Shown here: positions 25,600 to 34,549 of the stretch, piece by piece
How positions within the stretch are numbered: the stretch's first letter is position 1
Layout of the letters: each line of letters starts with the position of its first letter
DNA from: Sphingorhabdus sp. 109
GTDB lineage: Bacteria; Pseudomonadota; Alphaproteobacteria; Sphingomonadales; Sphingomonadaceae
DNA length: 64,000 nucleotides
Assembly: GCF_902506555.1 (NCBI RefSeq)
Contig: NZ_LR732707.1
Coordinates: forward strand, 2,565,290-2,629,289
Reading direction: 5' to 3'
Position numbers and translations under genes: made by a program
The notes under the pieces: model-generated
Database searches by the model: none
The model's input: only the letters and a program-made list of their open reading frames with translations
Told to the model about the DNA's origin: nothing

Positions 25600-26895
25600 T
25601 CACTTGCCGATACAGAATTTTCCGAACAGTCCGTCGAGCATATGCTCGGTGCTGGCCTTGCCGGTGATTTCGTCGAGCGCCTTGCGAGCCACGCGCAGAT
25701 GCTCGGCAACAATCAGATAATCCTGTTCGCCTTCCATTGCAGCCAGACTCTGGCAAGCGGCAGACAGGCGATCCGCCTGGCGCGCATTGACGCTGACCTG
25801 ATCGGCATCCGGTAATATATGCTGGGCCCTGTCTACGAGATGGTCGACGAGCAGGTCCATTCCCTGACCGCTGACCGGCGACAGGGTAAATGCCGCAGCG
25901 GCCTTCGGCGTATAATCGGGATGATCGCAGCGTGAGCTGATCTCGATCAGATTGTCGCGATCCGGTCCCTCCCCCTCTTCTCCCAGCCACAAGATGATAT
26001 CCGCCTCGGCAAATTGTTGCCGCGCCCGGTCGATGCCAATCTGCTCGATGGCCTTCGCACCCATTTCGCGAACACCGGCGGTATCAATGAAGAGAAAGGG
26101 AATCCCGCCGAGCGCAATCGGCACCTCGATCACATCGCGCGTAGTGCCGGCAATATCCGAAACGATCGCAGCATCCCGCTCGACCAGCGCATTCAGCAAA
26201 GTCGACTTACCGCTGTTGGGCGGACCGCCGAGCACGACCCTTATGCCGTCGCGCAATTTCTCGGCCCGCGGACGTTGCAGAAGGATCTGCATCTCCTCGA
26301 CCAGCAAGCGGGCAGCGTTTTGAATTTGCGCCATTTGCGCCGGAGCAACGTCATCCTCGTCGGAAAAATCCAGCTCGGCTTCGACCCGGGCCGAGAGTTG
26401 CAATATCATCTGCTGCCAGCCATCAACCTTTCGCGACAAGGCGCCCCCGGCGCTGCGCACCGCGGCCTTGCGCTGCAATTCGGTTTCGGCGAACAGCAGA
26501 TCGGACAGACCCTCGGCTTCGGCCAGATCCATTTTTCCCGACGTGAAGGCCCGGCGGGTAAACTCTCCCGGCTCGGCCCGGCGCAGACCGTCCATCTGTT
26601 CCAATGCCTGTTCAATCGCCCAAATAACCGCCCGTCCACCATGGCAGTGAATCTCAGCCAGATTCTCGCCGGTTGCGCTATTCGGGCCGGGAAACCAGAG
26701 ACACAGAGCTGAATCCAGCAGCTCTCCACCAACCGGATCGGTTATATTTGAAAGAAAAGCGACACGCGGTTCTGGTAAAAAGCCGGTCAGCGATTCGAGC
26801 GCCTGCCCGGCCTTGGGCCCACTGATGCGCAGGATTCCGATCGCCGCCGGCGGTTGTCCGCTGGACAAGGCGAAAATAGTATCGTCAGCAGTCAT
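25600..26895 (-). CDS. mnmE: tRNA modification GTPase MnmE
   Basis: GTPase of 431 residues, partner of MnmG. The N-terminal folate-binding domain starts TIFALSSGQPPAAIGILRISG. The G domain shows G1 GGPPNSGKSTLLNAL and G3 DTAGVRE, and the C-terminus ends with the family motif FCIGK, whose Cys takes part in catalysis. Start MTADDTIFALSSG is standard. The shared strand and order with mnmG, rsmG, parA and parB are typical of alphaproteobacteria. Confidence 0.95.
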   Translation of the reverse strand: MTADDTIFALSSGQPPAAIGILRISGPKAGQALESLTGFLPEPRVAFLSNITDPVGGELLDSALCLWFPGPNSATGENLAEIHCHGGRAVIWAIEQALEQMDGLRRAEPGEFTRRAFTSGKMDLAEAEGLSDLLFAETELQRKAAVRSAGGALSRKVDGWQQMILQLSARVEAELDFSDEDDVAPAQMAQIQNAARLLVEEMQILLQRPRAEKLRDGIRVVLGGPPNSGKSTLLNALVERDAAIVSDIAGTTRDVIEVPIALGGIPFLFIDTAGVREMGAKAIEQIGIDRARQQFAEADIILWLGEEGEGPDRDNLIEISSRCDHPDYTPKAAAAFTLSPVSGQGMDLLVDHLVDRAQHILPDADQVSVNARQADRLSAACQSLAAMEGEQDYLIVAEHLRVARKALDEITGKASTEHMLDGLFGKFCIGK

Positions 26896-26913
26896 TATGA
26901 CGGAAAATCGCGG

Positions 26914-27189
26914 CTAATCAGACTTTTTCTTGGTCGATGAGGACGACTTTCCACCGCCAGACGAAGCCCCCATCGCGCCGGTCAGGAAAGAGGAAAACAT
27001 CTTAAGGCCTGCCTCGCCCATTGGCGCAATGATTTTGGTGAAATTCTGCAATTGCTCGACAGAATTGGCGCCTTGGAGAAATTTCGACATTTCCTGGACA
27101 TAGCTTTCGTTCAGTTTCGCCACATCCGGCAGACCGATCAGGCGACGTGCCTCTTCCGGCGTGCAGTCCAGTTCAACGGTAACTTTCAT
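26914..27189 (-). CDS. Small conserved sphingomonad protein (DUF6489-like)
   Basis: Cytoplasmic protein of 91 residues beginning MKVTVELDCTPEEARRLIGLPD, with a low-complexity Ser/Lys tail. Start at 27189 is set by a strong AGAGGAAG about 6 nt upstream; a longer frame to 27561 overlaps a divergent gene and is rejected. From memory the N-terminal motif matches an uncharacterised family (DUF6489) common in this order. The middle (VQEMSKFLQGANSVEQLQNF) is helical. Function unknown. Confidence 0.75.
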   Translation of the reverse strand: MKVTVELDCTPEEARRLIGLPDVAKLNESYVQEMSKFLQGANSVEQLQNFTKIIAPMGEAGLKMFSSFLTGAMGASSGGGKSSSSTKKKSD

Positions 27190-27321
27190 TATGACTTCCT
27201 CTGTTTGACCGTCGCAGCGAGTTCCCCCCTCACTCCACAGGTTGATGTTCCACCTTGTCTGAAGCTGATATGGGGATAATGTAGTCAAAGAATCAAGTGA
27301 TGATGCAAAGGAGCTGTAACG

Positions 27322-28020
27322 ATGGGCGCGATGGAACAAATCAAGACACTGAGCGGAGACGCTGAATTTCCATGCTATATGGCGCGACCTCAGGGCGAGA
27401 TCAGCGCTGCAATCATCGTCATTCAGGAAATTTTCGGCGTCAACAAGGGGATCAGGGCGAAATGCGATGACTTGGCCAGCAAAGGCTATCTCGCCATTGC
27501 CCCCGATCTGTTCTGGCGGGTCAACAAAGATACCGATCTCGACGCCGATGTACCGGAACAATTCCAGACGGCACTAGATCTGATGAACAAATTTGATCAG
27601 GATCAAGGGATACGCGACATCGAAGCGGTAATCCATTTCGCCCAGAACAGCATTGGCAGCCACAAGGTCGGCTGTGTCGGCTATTGCCTCGGCGGCCGCC
27701 TCGCCTTCATGACCGCCTGCCGGACCGATATCAGGGCCTCTGTCGGCTATTATGGTGTGGGTATCGACGGTCTGCTTGGCGAAAAGCATGCGATAGCCCA
27801 TGAAGTCATGCTGCATATTCCCACCGCCGACGGCTTTGTCCCCGCCGATGCGCAGGCCGCGATGCACGCCGGGCTGGATGACCATCCGAAAGTGACGTTG
27901 CACGATTATGAAGGCCTTGATCACGGCTTTGCCGCCGAGTTCGGCGCTCGCCGCGACGAAGCAGCCGCCAAATTGGCCGATAGCCGGACCGAAGCCTTTT
28001 TCGCCGAGCATCTGGCATGA
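27322..28020 (+). CDS. Dienelactone hydrolase family protein
   Basis: Alpha/beta hydrolase of 232 residues. The nucleophile is C122 in GCVGYCLGGRLAF, with Asp in PTADGFVP and His in GLDHGFA, the Cys-Asp-His triad of dienelactone hydrolases. AAGGAG stands eight nt before the ATG at 27322. It overlaps by four bases with the SnoaL-like gene downstream, so the two are cotranscribed. No signal peptide. True substrate unknown; no aromatic ring-cleavage genes are near. Confidence 0.87.
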   Translation: MGAMEQIKTLSGDAEFPCYMARPQGEISAAIIVIQEIFGVNKGIRAKCDDLASKGYLAIAPDLFWRVNKDTDLDADVPEQFQTALDLMNKFDQDQGIRDIEAVIHFAQNSIGSHKVGCVGYCLGGRLAFMTACRTDIRASVGYYGVGIDGLLGEKHAIAHEVMLHIPTADGFVPADAQAAMHAGLDDHPKVTLHDYEGLDHGFAAEFGARRDEAAAKLADSRTEAFFAEHLA

Positions 28021-28418
28021 GCGCACGCGCCAATCTGAAAGTCTGGCACGACCATTTCGAGAAGAAAAACGGTACCGGACTGCGCGACCAGATTGCCGAT
28101 GATGCAGTGTTCCATTCTCCGGTTGTCCATACGCCGCAAGCGGGCAAACCGTTGGTGGTTGCCTATCTCAGCGCTGCCAATGTAGTGCTGGCCAATGACA
28201 GCTTCCGCTACGTCCGCGAAATTGTCGATGATTCGCAGAATATGGCGATGCTGGAATTCGAGCTCGAGCTGGACGGGATCCAGGTCAACGGCGTCGATAT
28301 CATCAGCTGGAATGACGACGGCAAGATTCAGGATTTCAAGGTGATGGTCCGGCCATTGAAAGCGATCAACAAGGTCTGGAAAGAAATGGGCAAGATGCTG
28401 GAGAAAATGAAGGGTTAG
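28017..28418 (+). CDS. SnoaL/NTF2-like fold protein
   Basis: Protein of 133 residues with the small cone-shaped NTF2-like fold: N-terminal helix (ARANLKVWHDHFEKKNG), DDAVFHSPVVHTPQAGKP, and the sheet strands MAMLEFELELDGIQVNGVDI and GKIQDFKVMVRPLKAI. Start overlaps the hydrolase stop (ATGA). Such proteins act as isomerases, cyclases or ligand binders; which applies here is unknown. Confidence 0.8.
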   Translation: MSARANLKVWHDHFEKKNGTGLRDQIADDAVFHSPVVHTPQAGKPLVVAYLSAANVVLANDSFRYVREIVDDSQNMAMLEFELELDGIQVNGVDIISWNDDGKIQDFKVMVRPLKAINKVWKEMGKMLEKMKG

Positions 28419-28672
28419 GATTCTGCAGTCTTGGCCAGAAAATATTCACTGCAGTCTTGCGGATTCACCGGAACACCGAGAACAGAAAGCGGGATGAATG
28501 CAAGGCTTGGACTCCAGAATTGCGGATCGAAAATCATTCCGGGAATAACCGGCAAAGCGATGATAGCGATCCACAGCAACAAGAACTTGGCCACCGCACG
28601 TCGCAAACCATAGCTGAATCTGAACTCGCCAAATCCGGGAGTAATCGAGAATGACTGCACTGACCGGAGCAT
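28415..28672 (-). CDS. Possible small membrane protein
   Basis: An 85-residue frame with one or two hydrophobic stretches (KFLLLWIAIIALPVIPGM and SPSLAFIPLSVLGVPV). Its stop overlaps the end of the SnoaL-like gene by four bases. The Shine-Dalgarno is weak (GGAG about 13 nt upstream of the ATG). I do not recognise a family. It may be a real short gene or an accidental frame. Confidence 0.35.
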   Translation of the reverse strand: MLRSVQSFSITPGFGEFRFSYGLRRAVAKFLLLWIAIIALPVIPGMIFDPQFWSPSLAFIPLSVLGVPVNPQDCSEYFLAKTAES

Positions 28673-28683
28673 GTTGAAACGCT

Positions 28684-28702
28684 GGCTCCGTCAACCGGAG
28701 CC
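28684..28702. other. Perfect hairpin in a 216-bp gap
   Basis: GGCTCCG (28684-28690) and CGGAGCC (28696-28702) pair with a 5-base loop. No T-run on either strand. The gap from 28673 to 28888 has no other feature I can support. Confidence 0.4.
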
Positions 28703-28888
28703 CACCCAGCGCGAGCGGACAAATCGACACCGATGCATGATGATATCCGCCGATGTGAACCAATATCCCGGCTTAATCCAGCAACGATGCCATAACCATG
28801 GTTTCGCTGCGGGAGTTGATAATGGCGATCGGGATCATCTGGTCTGACACCGATCGATCCTAAGAAAATTTTCCGGCTCGCTCAACAA

Positions 28889-29617
28889 TCACCCGAACAA
28901 CGTCAAAACACCAATCGTCTGCTCGTCACCGACCAAGCCGGAATAGATCATCTTGCCGGCGACATAGACGATCACCGCTAGTCCCAGATAGGCAATCCAT
29001 TTGTAACGTTCGATATATTTGGCGATGACATTGGCCGCCAGACCCATCAGCGCAACGGACAAAATCAGACCGATGACCAGAATTCCGGGATGGTCGCGGG
29101 CAGCGCCAGCAACGCCCAGCACATTGTCGAGGCTCATCGAAACGTCGGCGGCCATGACCGCCCAGGCGGCCGCCCAGAAGGTCTTGGTTGATTTGACCCC
29201 GCTATGCTCATCGCCCTCGATTTCCGGCGAACCGGCGGATTCTCCCTCGTGGAAAATCTCGCGGTAAAAATTCCATGCGACCCATAGCAAAAGCAAGCCG
29301 CCAGCCAGCACCAGACCAACAATTTGCAGCAGCTGCACCACGATCAGCGCGAACAAAATACGCAGCACAAGCGCTGCACCGATACCGATCAAAATGACCT
29401 TGCGACGCTGGTCCGCTGGCAGACCGCCAGCCAGAGCACCCACGACAATCGCGTTGTCGGCTGCAAAAACCAGATCGATCAGGATCACCTGGCCAAATGC
29501 TGCCAACGCTTCGGGCGTGCCGATCTTCGAAAAATCGGTGAGAATCGCCTGCCAGATATCTGCCGGCGAACCGAGATCCGAGGCGGCCGCGGAAAAGATG
29601 GAAATCAGGTCAATCAT
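28889..29617 (-). CDS. TerC family integral membrane protein
   Basis: About 242 residues with seven hydrophobic segments. The TerC signatures are VILIDLVFAADNAIVVGALA, near the N-terminus, and AADVSMSLDNVLGVAGAA in the second half; the acidic Asp residues in membrane segments suggest metal-ion transport, as proposed for manganese exporters of this family. A soluble linker (GESAGSPEIEGDEHSGVKS) lies between helices. Start overlaps the upstream monooxygenase-like gene by eight bases. Confidence 0.88.
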   Translation of the reverse strand: MIDLISIFSAAASDLGSPADIWQAILTDFSKIGTPEALAAFGQVILIDLVFAADNAIVVGALAGGLPADQRRKVILIGIGAALVLRILFALIVVQLLQIVGLVLAGGLLLLWVAWNFYREIFHEGESAGSPEIEGDEHSGVKSTKTFWAAAWAVMAADVSMSLDNVLGVAGAARDHPGILVIGLILSVALMGLAANVIAKYIERYKWIAYLGLAVIVYVAGKMIYSGLVGDEQTIGVLTLFG

Positions 29618-29909
29618 CGAAAATACTGGCTCCGTAATAAGCTATTTCGGGCATCGGGCTATAAAAGGCGTGCAACAGGCCACGCCACAGCTGATAATCT
29701 TCGGACCGGCGAAATCCGTCGCGATGCGATTCTATCCGGTCCCATGTCACCAACAACAAATATCGATCCGGGTTCCCTTGTTCCGGTCGAACCTCGACCG
29801 ATTGGCACCCCGGCTGGCGCGCGATGATCGGTCTCGCTTTCGCCATCGCACCTTCGAAAGCATCCGATTGCCCGGGGCGAACCTGCAACAGGGCATGTTC
29901 CAGAATCAC
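29610..29909 (-). CDS. Antibiotic biosynthesis monooxygenase (ABM) domain protein
   Basis: Ferredoxin-like dimeric alpha/beta barrel protein of 99 residues: MILEHALLQVRPGQSDAFEG, then IIARQPGCQSVEVRPEQGNP and YLLLVTWDRIESHRDGFRRS. Such small proteins often act as quinol or heme monooxygenases, but here no substrate can be inferred. It lies 18 bp after rho and overlaps terC. Confidence 0.8.
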   Translation of the reverse strand: MILEHALLQVRPGQSDAFEGAMAKARPIIARQPGCQSVEVRPEQGNPDRYLLLVTWDRIESHRDGFRRSEDYQLWRGLLHAFYSPMPEIAYYGASIFDD

Positions 29910-29927
29910 CAGGCGAACCGTTCGCTG

Positions 29928-31184
29928 CTACTGGTTCATGCTGTCGAAGAAATCGTCGTTCGACTTGCTGTCCTTCATCTTGTCGAGCAGGAATTCCATC
30001 GCGTCGATCGTGCCCATCTGCATGAGAATACGGCGCAACACCCACATTTTCTTGAGCTTCTCGTCCTCGACCAGCAGCTCTTCCTTACGCGTACCGGACT
30101 TGCCGACATCGAGCGCCGGGAAGATACGCTTGTCTGCCACCTTGCGGTCGAGCACGATTTCCGAGTTGCCGGTGCCCTTGAATTCCTCGAAGATGACTTC
30201 GTCCATCCGGCTGCCGGTATCGATCAATGCGGTCGCGATGATCGACAGCGAACCGCCTTCCTCGATATTCCGCGCAGCACCAAAAAAGCGTTTCGGACGC
30301 TGCAGGGCGTTGGCGTCGACACCACCGGTCAGCACCTTGCCGGAACTCGGAACAACGGTGTTATAGGCGCGGCCCAGACGGGTAATGGAGTCAAGCAGGA
30401 TGACAACATCATGCTTGTGTTCGACCAGGCGCTTGGCTTTCTCGATCACCATTTCGGCCACCTGTACGTGCCGGGTCGCGGGTTCGTCAAAGGTCGAGCT
30501 GATCACTTCGCCCTTTACCGAACGCTGCATGTCGGTGACTTCTTCCGGCCGTTCGTCGATCAGCAAAACCAGCAGATAGACTTCCGGATGATTATCGGTG
30601 ATCGCCTTGGCGATATTCTGAAGCAGCACGGTTTTACCGGTCCGCGGCGGCGCCACGATCAAGGCGCGCTGGCCCTTGCCCTGCGGCGAAATGATATCGA
30701 TCACCCGGGCGGACTTGTCCTTCTCGGTCGGATCGAGACTGTCGAGCTTGAGCTTCTCGTCCGGATAGAGCGGCGTCAGATTATCGAAATTGACCCGGTG
30801 GCGGACGGCGTCGGGATCATCGAAATTGATTGCGGTCAATTTGGTCAGCGCAAAATAGCGTTCGCCATCGCGCGGTGCCCGAATTTCTCCCTCGACGGTA
30901 TCGCCGGTGCGCAGGCCGAATTTGCGGACTTGGTTGGGAGAAACATAAATGTCATCGGGACCGGCCAGATAATTGGCATCCGGCGAACGCAGGAAGCCAA
31001 ATCCGTCGGTCAATACCTCGATCGTGCCGACACCCATGATCTGTTCGTCATTGTCCGCCAGTTCCTTGAGGATCGCGAACATCAGATCCTGTTTGCGCAG
31101 GGTGGAGGCCCCCTCGACGCCCAGCTCCTCAGCCATCGAGACGAGGTCAGCGGGCGATTTTTCTTTTAGTTCTTTTAAATGCAT
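29928..31184 (-). CDS. rho: Transcription termination factor Rho
   Basis: Hexameric RNA-dependent ATPase of 418 residues. The N-terminal domain begins [22 protein letters not shown]. The RNA-binding fold carries [20 protein letters not shown]. Walker A is [15 protein letters not shown], Walker [17 protein letters not shown], and the R loop [20 protein letters not shown]. No purine-rich Shine-Dalgarno precedes the ATG; the leader instead has two CCTCC stretches. Confidence 0.96.
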   Translation of the reverse strand: MHLKELKEKSPADLVSMAEELGVEGASTLRKQDLMFAILKELADNDEQIMGVGTIEVLTDGFGFLRSPDANYLAGPDDIYVSPNQVRKFGLRTGDTVEGEIRAPRDGERYFALTKLTAINFDDPDAVRHRVNFDNLTPLYPDEKLKLDSLDPTEKDKSARVIDIISPQGKGQRALIVAPPRTGKTVLLQNIAKAITDNHPEVYLLVLLIDERPEEVTDMQRSVKGEVISSTFDEPATRHVQVAEMVIEKAKRLVEHKHDVVILLDSITRLGRAYNTVVPSSGKVLTGGVDANALQRPKRFFGAARNIEEGGSLSIIATALIDTGSRMDEVIFEEFKGTGNSEIVLDRKVADKRIFPALDVGKSGTRKEELLVEDEKLKKMWVLRRILMQMGTIDAMEFLLDKMKDSKSNDDFFDSMNQ

Positions 31185-31270
31185 GGAGGTTTATCCAGAT
31201 ATGTCAGGAGGTAATTTCTCAATTCCGCATGTGCGCAGCTGCTTGCTGTCTTCGATTCACATGAAAATAC

Positions 31271-31282
31271 GCCCGGACGGGC
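31271..31282 (-). other. Small hairpin in the rho leader
   Basis: GCCCG-GA-CGGGC lies about 90 bp upstream of the rho start codon and about 10 bp after the predicted -10. On the minus strand it is followed by GTATTTTC. It may take part in rho autoregulation; this is an inference. Confidence 0.35.
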
Positions 31283-31291
31283 TTTGGCGTC

Positions 31292-31320
31292 TAAATACGC
31301 CTTTGTCATTTGAGTGTCAA
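31292..31320 (-). promoter_or_regulatory. Consensus sigma70 promoter for rho
   Basis: On the minus strand TTGACA (31320-31315) is followed after exactly 17 bp by TATTTA (31297-31292). The transcript would have a leader of about 100 nt before the rho ATG. Confidence 0.8.
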
Positions 31321-31330
31321 CAAGCGCTGG

Positions 31331-31774
31331 TCAGAAGGGTTTGACAATTACCAATATCACGATGATGGCTGCGGTAATGCCCGGCACTTCGTTGATCAGC
31401 CGCAGCCCCTTGTCGCTCATTGTCCGCTCGCCTCTGGCCAGCTTTTTCAGATAGGCCATCATCCAGCCATGATAGCCGGTCAGCGCCAGCACCACGAGCA
31501 ATTTGGCGTGGAACCAGCCCTGGCTGAACGCGCCGATATTATAGGCAAGCGCCAGTCCGACCGCCCAGACAATGATCAAAGACGGATTGAGAATGATCTT
31601 CCGCAGCTTGCCCTCGCGTTCGATCCATTTGGCATCCTCGTCCGAGCCAACGGCGGATTCCTGATGATAGACGAAGAAACGCGGCATCATGAACAGCCCC
31701 GCCATCCAGAAAATCACGAAGATAAGATGGGCCGATTTCAGCCAGAGATAGAGCATGGACAGAATTTCATTCAT
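31331..31774 (-). CDS. hemJ: Protoporphyrinogen oxidase HemJ
   Basis: Integral membrane protein of 147 residues with four hydrophobic segments. The first contains the conserved His of KSAHLIFVIFWMAGLFM; MPRFFVYH and FHAKLLVVLALTGYHGWM carry further conserved His. HemJ oxidises protoporphyrinogen IX in bacteria without HemG/HemY. It overlaps hemE by four bases, giving a heme pair. Confidence 0.88.
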   Translation of the reverse strand: MNEILSMLYLWLKSAHLIFVIFWMAGLFMMPRFFVYHQESAVGSDEDAKWIEREGKLRKIILNPSLIIVWAVGLALAYNIGAFSQGWFHAKLLVVLALTGYHGWMMAYLKKLARGERTMSDKGLRLINEVPGITAAIIVILVIVKPF

Positions 31775-32823
31775 TGCCTCACAAGTGTAAGCAGCTTTTC
31801 AACATGTTCAATGGGCGTATCCGGTAAAATGCCGTGGCCGAGATTGAAAATATGCGGCCTGTCCTCGAAAACCTGCAGGATATGGCGGACAGAATTTTCC
31901 AGCGCTTCGCCACCGGCAATCAGCGCCAACGGATCCAGATTGCCCTGCAGCGGCAGCGACGCAGGCAAATTTTCATGCGCCCAGACGGGGTCCACGGTTT
32001 CATCGAGACCAATCGCATCGGCGCCGGTTTCGCGGGCATAAGCGAGCAATTTGGCGCCCGCGCCTTTCGGAAAGCCGATGATCGGCACACCGGGATGCAC
32101 CGCTTTCAGCCGTGCTATGATTTCGGCATTGGGTGCGATCACCCATTTTTCAAATTGCGCCGGCGACAGGGATCCGGCCCAGCTGTCGAACAATTGCACC
32201 GCATCAACGCCGGCCTCGATCTGGCCGAGCAGATAAGTCACCGTATTGTCGACAATGGCGGCGATCAACTCGCCGAAGGCCGCTTCGTCCCGATAGGCAA
32301 AACGGCGCGTGGCTGCCTGGTCCTTGCTGCCCTGGCCATTGACCATATAGGTCGCGATCGTCCACGGACTTCCGGCAAAGCCCATGAAGGTTGTTTTACC
32401 ATCGAGTTGCGATGCGACGGACCGGACTGTGGCATAGATAGCCTCAAAATGCTCCGGAGCAGCCTCCAGAGAGCCCAAAGCAGCATCCAGCAGCTTGGGG
32501 GCCAGCCGGGGTCCTTCCCCCGTCTCAAACCAGAGCTTCTGGCCCATCGCATGGGGTACGATCAAAATGTCGGAAAACAGGATCGCTCCGTCAAAACCAA
32601 AGCGCCTGATCGGCTGCAAGGTGACCTCGGCTGCAGCCTCGGCATCATAGCAAAGTTCGAGAAATCCGCCCTTTTTGGCTCGCAACTCCCGGTATTCCGG
32701 CAGATAACGGCCCGCCTGGCGCATCAGCCAGACCGGCGTTTGATCACTTTTCCTGCCGAGCAATGTCTGCAGGAGAATTTTCTGTGATTCATTTCCATTC
32801 GGCATAACGAGACGGTTATCCAT
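31771..32823 (-). CDS. hemE: Uroporphyrinogen decarboxylase HemE
   Basis: TIM-barrel enzyme of 350 residues that converts uroporphyrinogen III to coproporphyrinogen III. Motif PVWLMRQAGRYLPEYRELR near the N-terminus and GFAGSPWTIATYMV in the middle are typical; the C-terminus has FNLGHGILPDTPIEHV. The start may be 32823 or the Met seven codons later (32805). There is no clear Shine-Dalgarno; the ATG directly abuts the AT-rich tract of the proposed oriC, so its promoter or leader must lie inside the origin. Confidence 0.95.
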   Translation of the reverse strand: MDNRLVMPNGNESQKILLQTLLGRKSDQTPVWLMRQAGRYLPEYRELRAKKGGFLELCYDAEAAAEVTLQPIRRFGFDGAILFSDILIVPHAMGQKLWFETGEGPRLAPKLLDAALGSLEAAPEHFEAIYATVRSVASQLDGKTTFMGFAGSPWTIATYMVNGQGSKDQAATRRFAYRDEAAFGELIAAIVDNTVTYLLGQIEAGVDAVQLFDSWAGSLSPAQFEKWVIAPNAEIIARLKAVHPGVPIIGFPKGAGAKLLAYARETGADAIGLDETVDPVWAHENLPASLPLQGNLDPLALIAGGEALENSVRHILQVFEDRPHIFNLGHGILPDTPIEHVEKLLTLVRQ

Positions 32824-33105
32824 TATATTATCTTATATATTATATTAGATTGTTGTTGATGATAGAGCGTGGAAAAGGCGGTAACCCGCGAGCGCCGCAA
32901 TTACAAACAGATTGACAGGCGCCGGTTAATGAAAATTTGACCGATTCCGAAATCTCATCCCCGTTATCCACAGACTGTTGATTGAATCGATCGATGTTGA
33001 TCCGCTGTGGATGAAATTGCGGACGTCGGGGAAGAATATTGTGCGACCGGTTATCCACATTTTCATCCCTTGCTTTATCCCCCGTGAAATCACAAAGCTT
33101 AGGTC
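32824..33105. other. oriC: Probable chromosomal replication origin oriC
   Basis: The gap between hemE and ppsR, which is where oriC of Caulobacter lies. It has an AT-only tract with a single C (32824-32848), perfect DnaA boxes TTATCCACA at 32964-32972 and 33051-33059, a one-mismatch box on the other strand (TGTGGATGA, 33006-33014), a weaker TTATCCCCC (33075-33083), and two GANTC methylation sites (32943, 32984). No coding frame fits. ParABS lies 7-10 kb to the left. Confidence 0.82.
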
Positions 33106-33951
33106 ATGAATCGTCTCCATCTCCATCTGTTGTCGGATTCCACCGGCGAAACCCTGGAAAATATCGCCAAAGCGGCGCTGGCCCAGTTTGATGGTGTCGA
33201 GATTATCAAGCATTTCTGGCCTATGGTCCGCTCCGAGAAGCATCTCAACCGGATATTGGCCGAGGTTGCCGATAATCCGGGGCTGGTGATTTTCACCATC
33301 GTCAACCGTGATATCCGCGCCAAGCTGGAACGGGAATGCCGCCATCTGGGTCTGCCCTCGGTGCCCGCGCTTGATGCCGTCACCGATGCCCTGTCCAATA
33401 TGCTGGGCCAGGAAGCCAAGGCGCGGCCGGGACGGCAGCATATTCTCGATGCCGCCTATTTTGCCCGGGTGGAAGCGATACAGTTCACCATTGCCCATGA
33501 TGACGGTGTCGGCTGGGAAAATTGGGAAGAGGCCGATATCGTGCTCGCAGGGGTATCGCGGACATCAAAAACTCCGACATCAATCTATCTCGCCAATCGC
33601 GGCTACAAGACCGCCAATATTCCGATCGTGCCGGAATCACCACCGCCCGATTCTCTGTTCCACTTGAAAAACCCGCTGGTCGTGGGCCTGATCACCGGTG
33701 CATCGCGGCTGGTGCAGGTCCGCCGCAACCGCCTGCTATCACTGAACCAGGCGCCGGAAACCGATTATGTCAATGAAGAAAAGGTCAAGGCGGAGACCCA
33801 ATATGCGCGCCGGATGTTTGCCGACAACGGCTGGCCAATGATTGATGTGACGCGTCGTTCCATCGAGGAATCGGCTGCGGCGATCATCAATCTCTACAAC
33901 GAGCGTCACGTTGCCGCCGGAGAAGATCAGAAGGCCGTTCCGGATGAATGA
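33106..33951 (+). CDS. ppsR: Pyruvate, phosphate dikinase / PEP synthase regulatory protein (DUF299)
   Basis: Bifunctional kinase/pyrophosphorylase of 281 residues that switches PEP synthase or pyruvate phosphate dikinase on and off. N-terminus HLHLLSDSTGETLENIAKA is the family start. The P-loop GVSRTSKTP is at 149-157. It is the first gene right of oriC and overlaps maf by eight bases. The target enzyme is not in the window. Confidence 0.92.
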   Translation: MNRLHLHLLSDSTGETLENIAKAALAQFDGVEIIKHFWPMVRSEKHLNRILAEVADNPGLVIFTIVNRDIRAKLERECRHLGLPSVPALDAVTDALSNMLGQEAKARPGRQHILDAAYFARVEAIQFTIAHDDGVGWENWEEADIVLAGVSRTSKTPTSIYLANRGYKTANIPIVPESPPPDSLFHLKNPLVVGLITGASRLVQVRRNRLLSLNQAPETDYVNEEKVKAETQYARRMFADNGWPMIDVTRRSIEESAAAIINLYNERHVAAGEDQKAVPDE

Positions 33952-34549
33952 CAGGCCGCTGATACTGGCGTCCCGCAGCCAAGCGAGACAAGCCATGCTG
34001 GCCGCCGCCGGTGTCACGGTCGAGGCCATTGCGCCGAATGTCGACGAGGAATCGCTCAAGGACGGACTGAAGAGCGAGGGCGTAACTGCACGCAATCTGG
34101 CAGACGCGCTGGCCGAGGCCAAAGCGGTCCGGCTGTCACAGCGGAGCGGTACGGGTCTGGTGCTCGGCGGCGATCAGGTGCTGGCGCTCGACGACGGCAG
34201 CATGCTCGACAAGCCGGTCGATCAGGCCGACGCAATAGCCCATCTGAAATTGCTGTCCGGCAGAAAGCACAAGCTTTTCAGCGCCGCCGTGATCGCCGAA
34301 CAGGGCAAGCCGGTCTGGCGGCATGTCGATATCGCGACGCTGACCGTTCGCCCGTTGAGCGATGCATTCATTGCGCAATATGTGGAAACGGAGTGGGGCA
34401 AAATCCGCCATTGTGTCGGCTGCTATGAAATCGAGGGCAGGGGCGCCCAGCTTTTCTCCGCCATCAACGGAAGCCAGTTCACGATCATGGGCCTGCCGCT
34501 TCTGCATCTGCTGGACTATCTTCGCATCCGGGGTATCTTACCGTCATGA
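33944..34549 (+). CDS. maf: Maf-like nucleoside triphosphate pyrophosphatase
   Basis: House-cleaning pyrophosphatase of 201 residues. Start at 33944 gives MNDRPLILASRSQARQAMLAAAG with the substrate-binding SxSxxR signature (ASRSQAR). Further motifs are LGGDQVLALD and IRHCVGCYEIEGRGAQLFSAINGS. It lies between ppsR and aroE with overlaps at both ends, as in many alphaproteobacteria. Which non-canonical nucleotide it clears is not determined. Confidence 0.9.
   Translation: MNDRPLILASRSQARQAMLAAAGVTVEAIAPNVDEESLKDGLKSEGVTARNLADALAEAKAVRLSQRSGTGLVLGGDQVLALDDGSMLDKPVDQADAIAHLKLLSGRKHKLFSAAVIAEQGKPVWRHVDIATLTVRPLSDAFIAQYVETEWGKIRHCVGCYEIEGRGAQLFSAINGSQFTIMGLPLLHLLDYLRIRGILPS

Noticed and set aside
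27190-27561. N-terminal extension of the small protein at 26914
   Set aside because: It overlaps a divergent hydrolase gene, and the ATG at 27189 has a strong Shine-Dalgarno.
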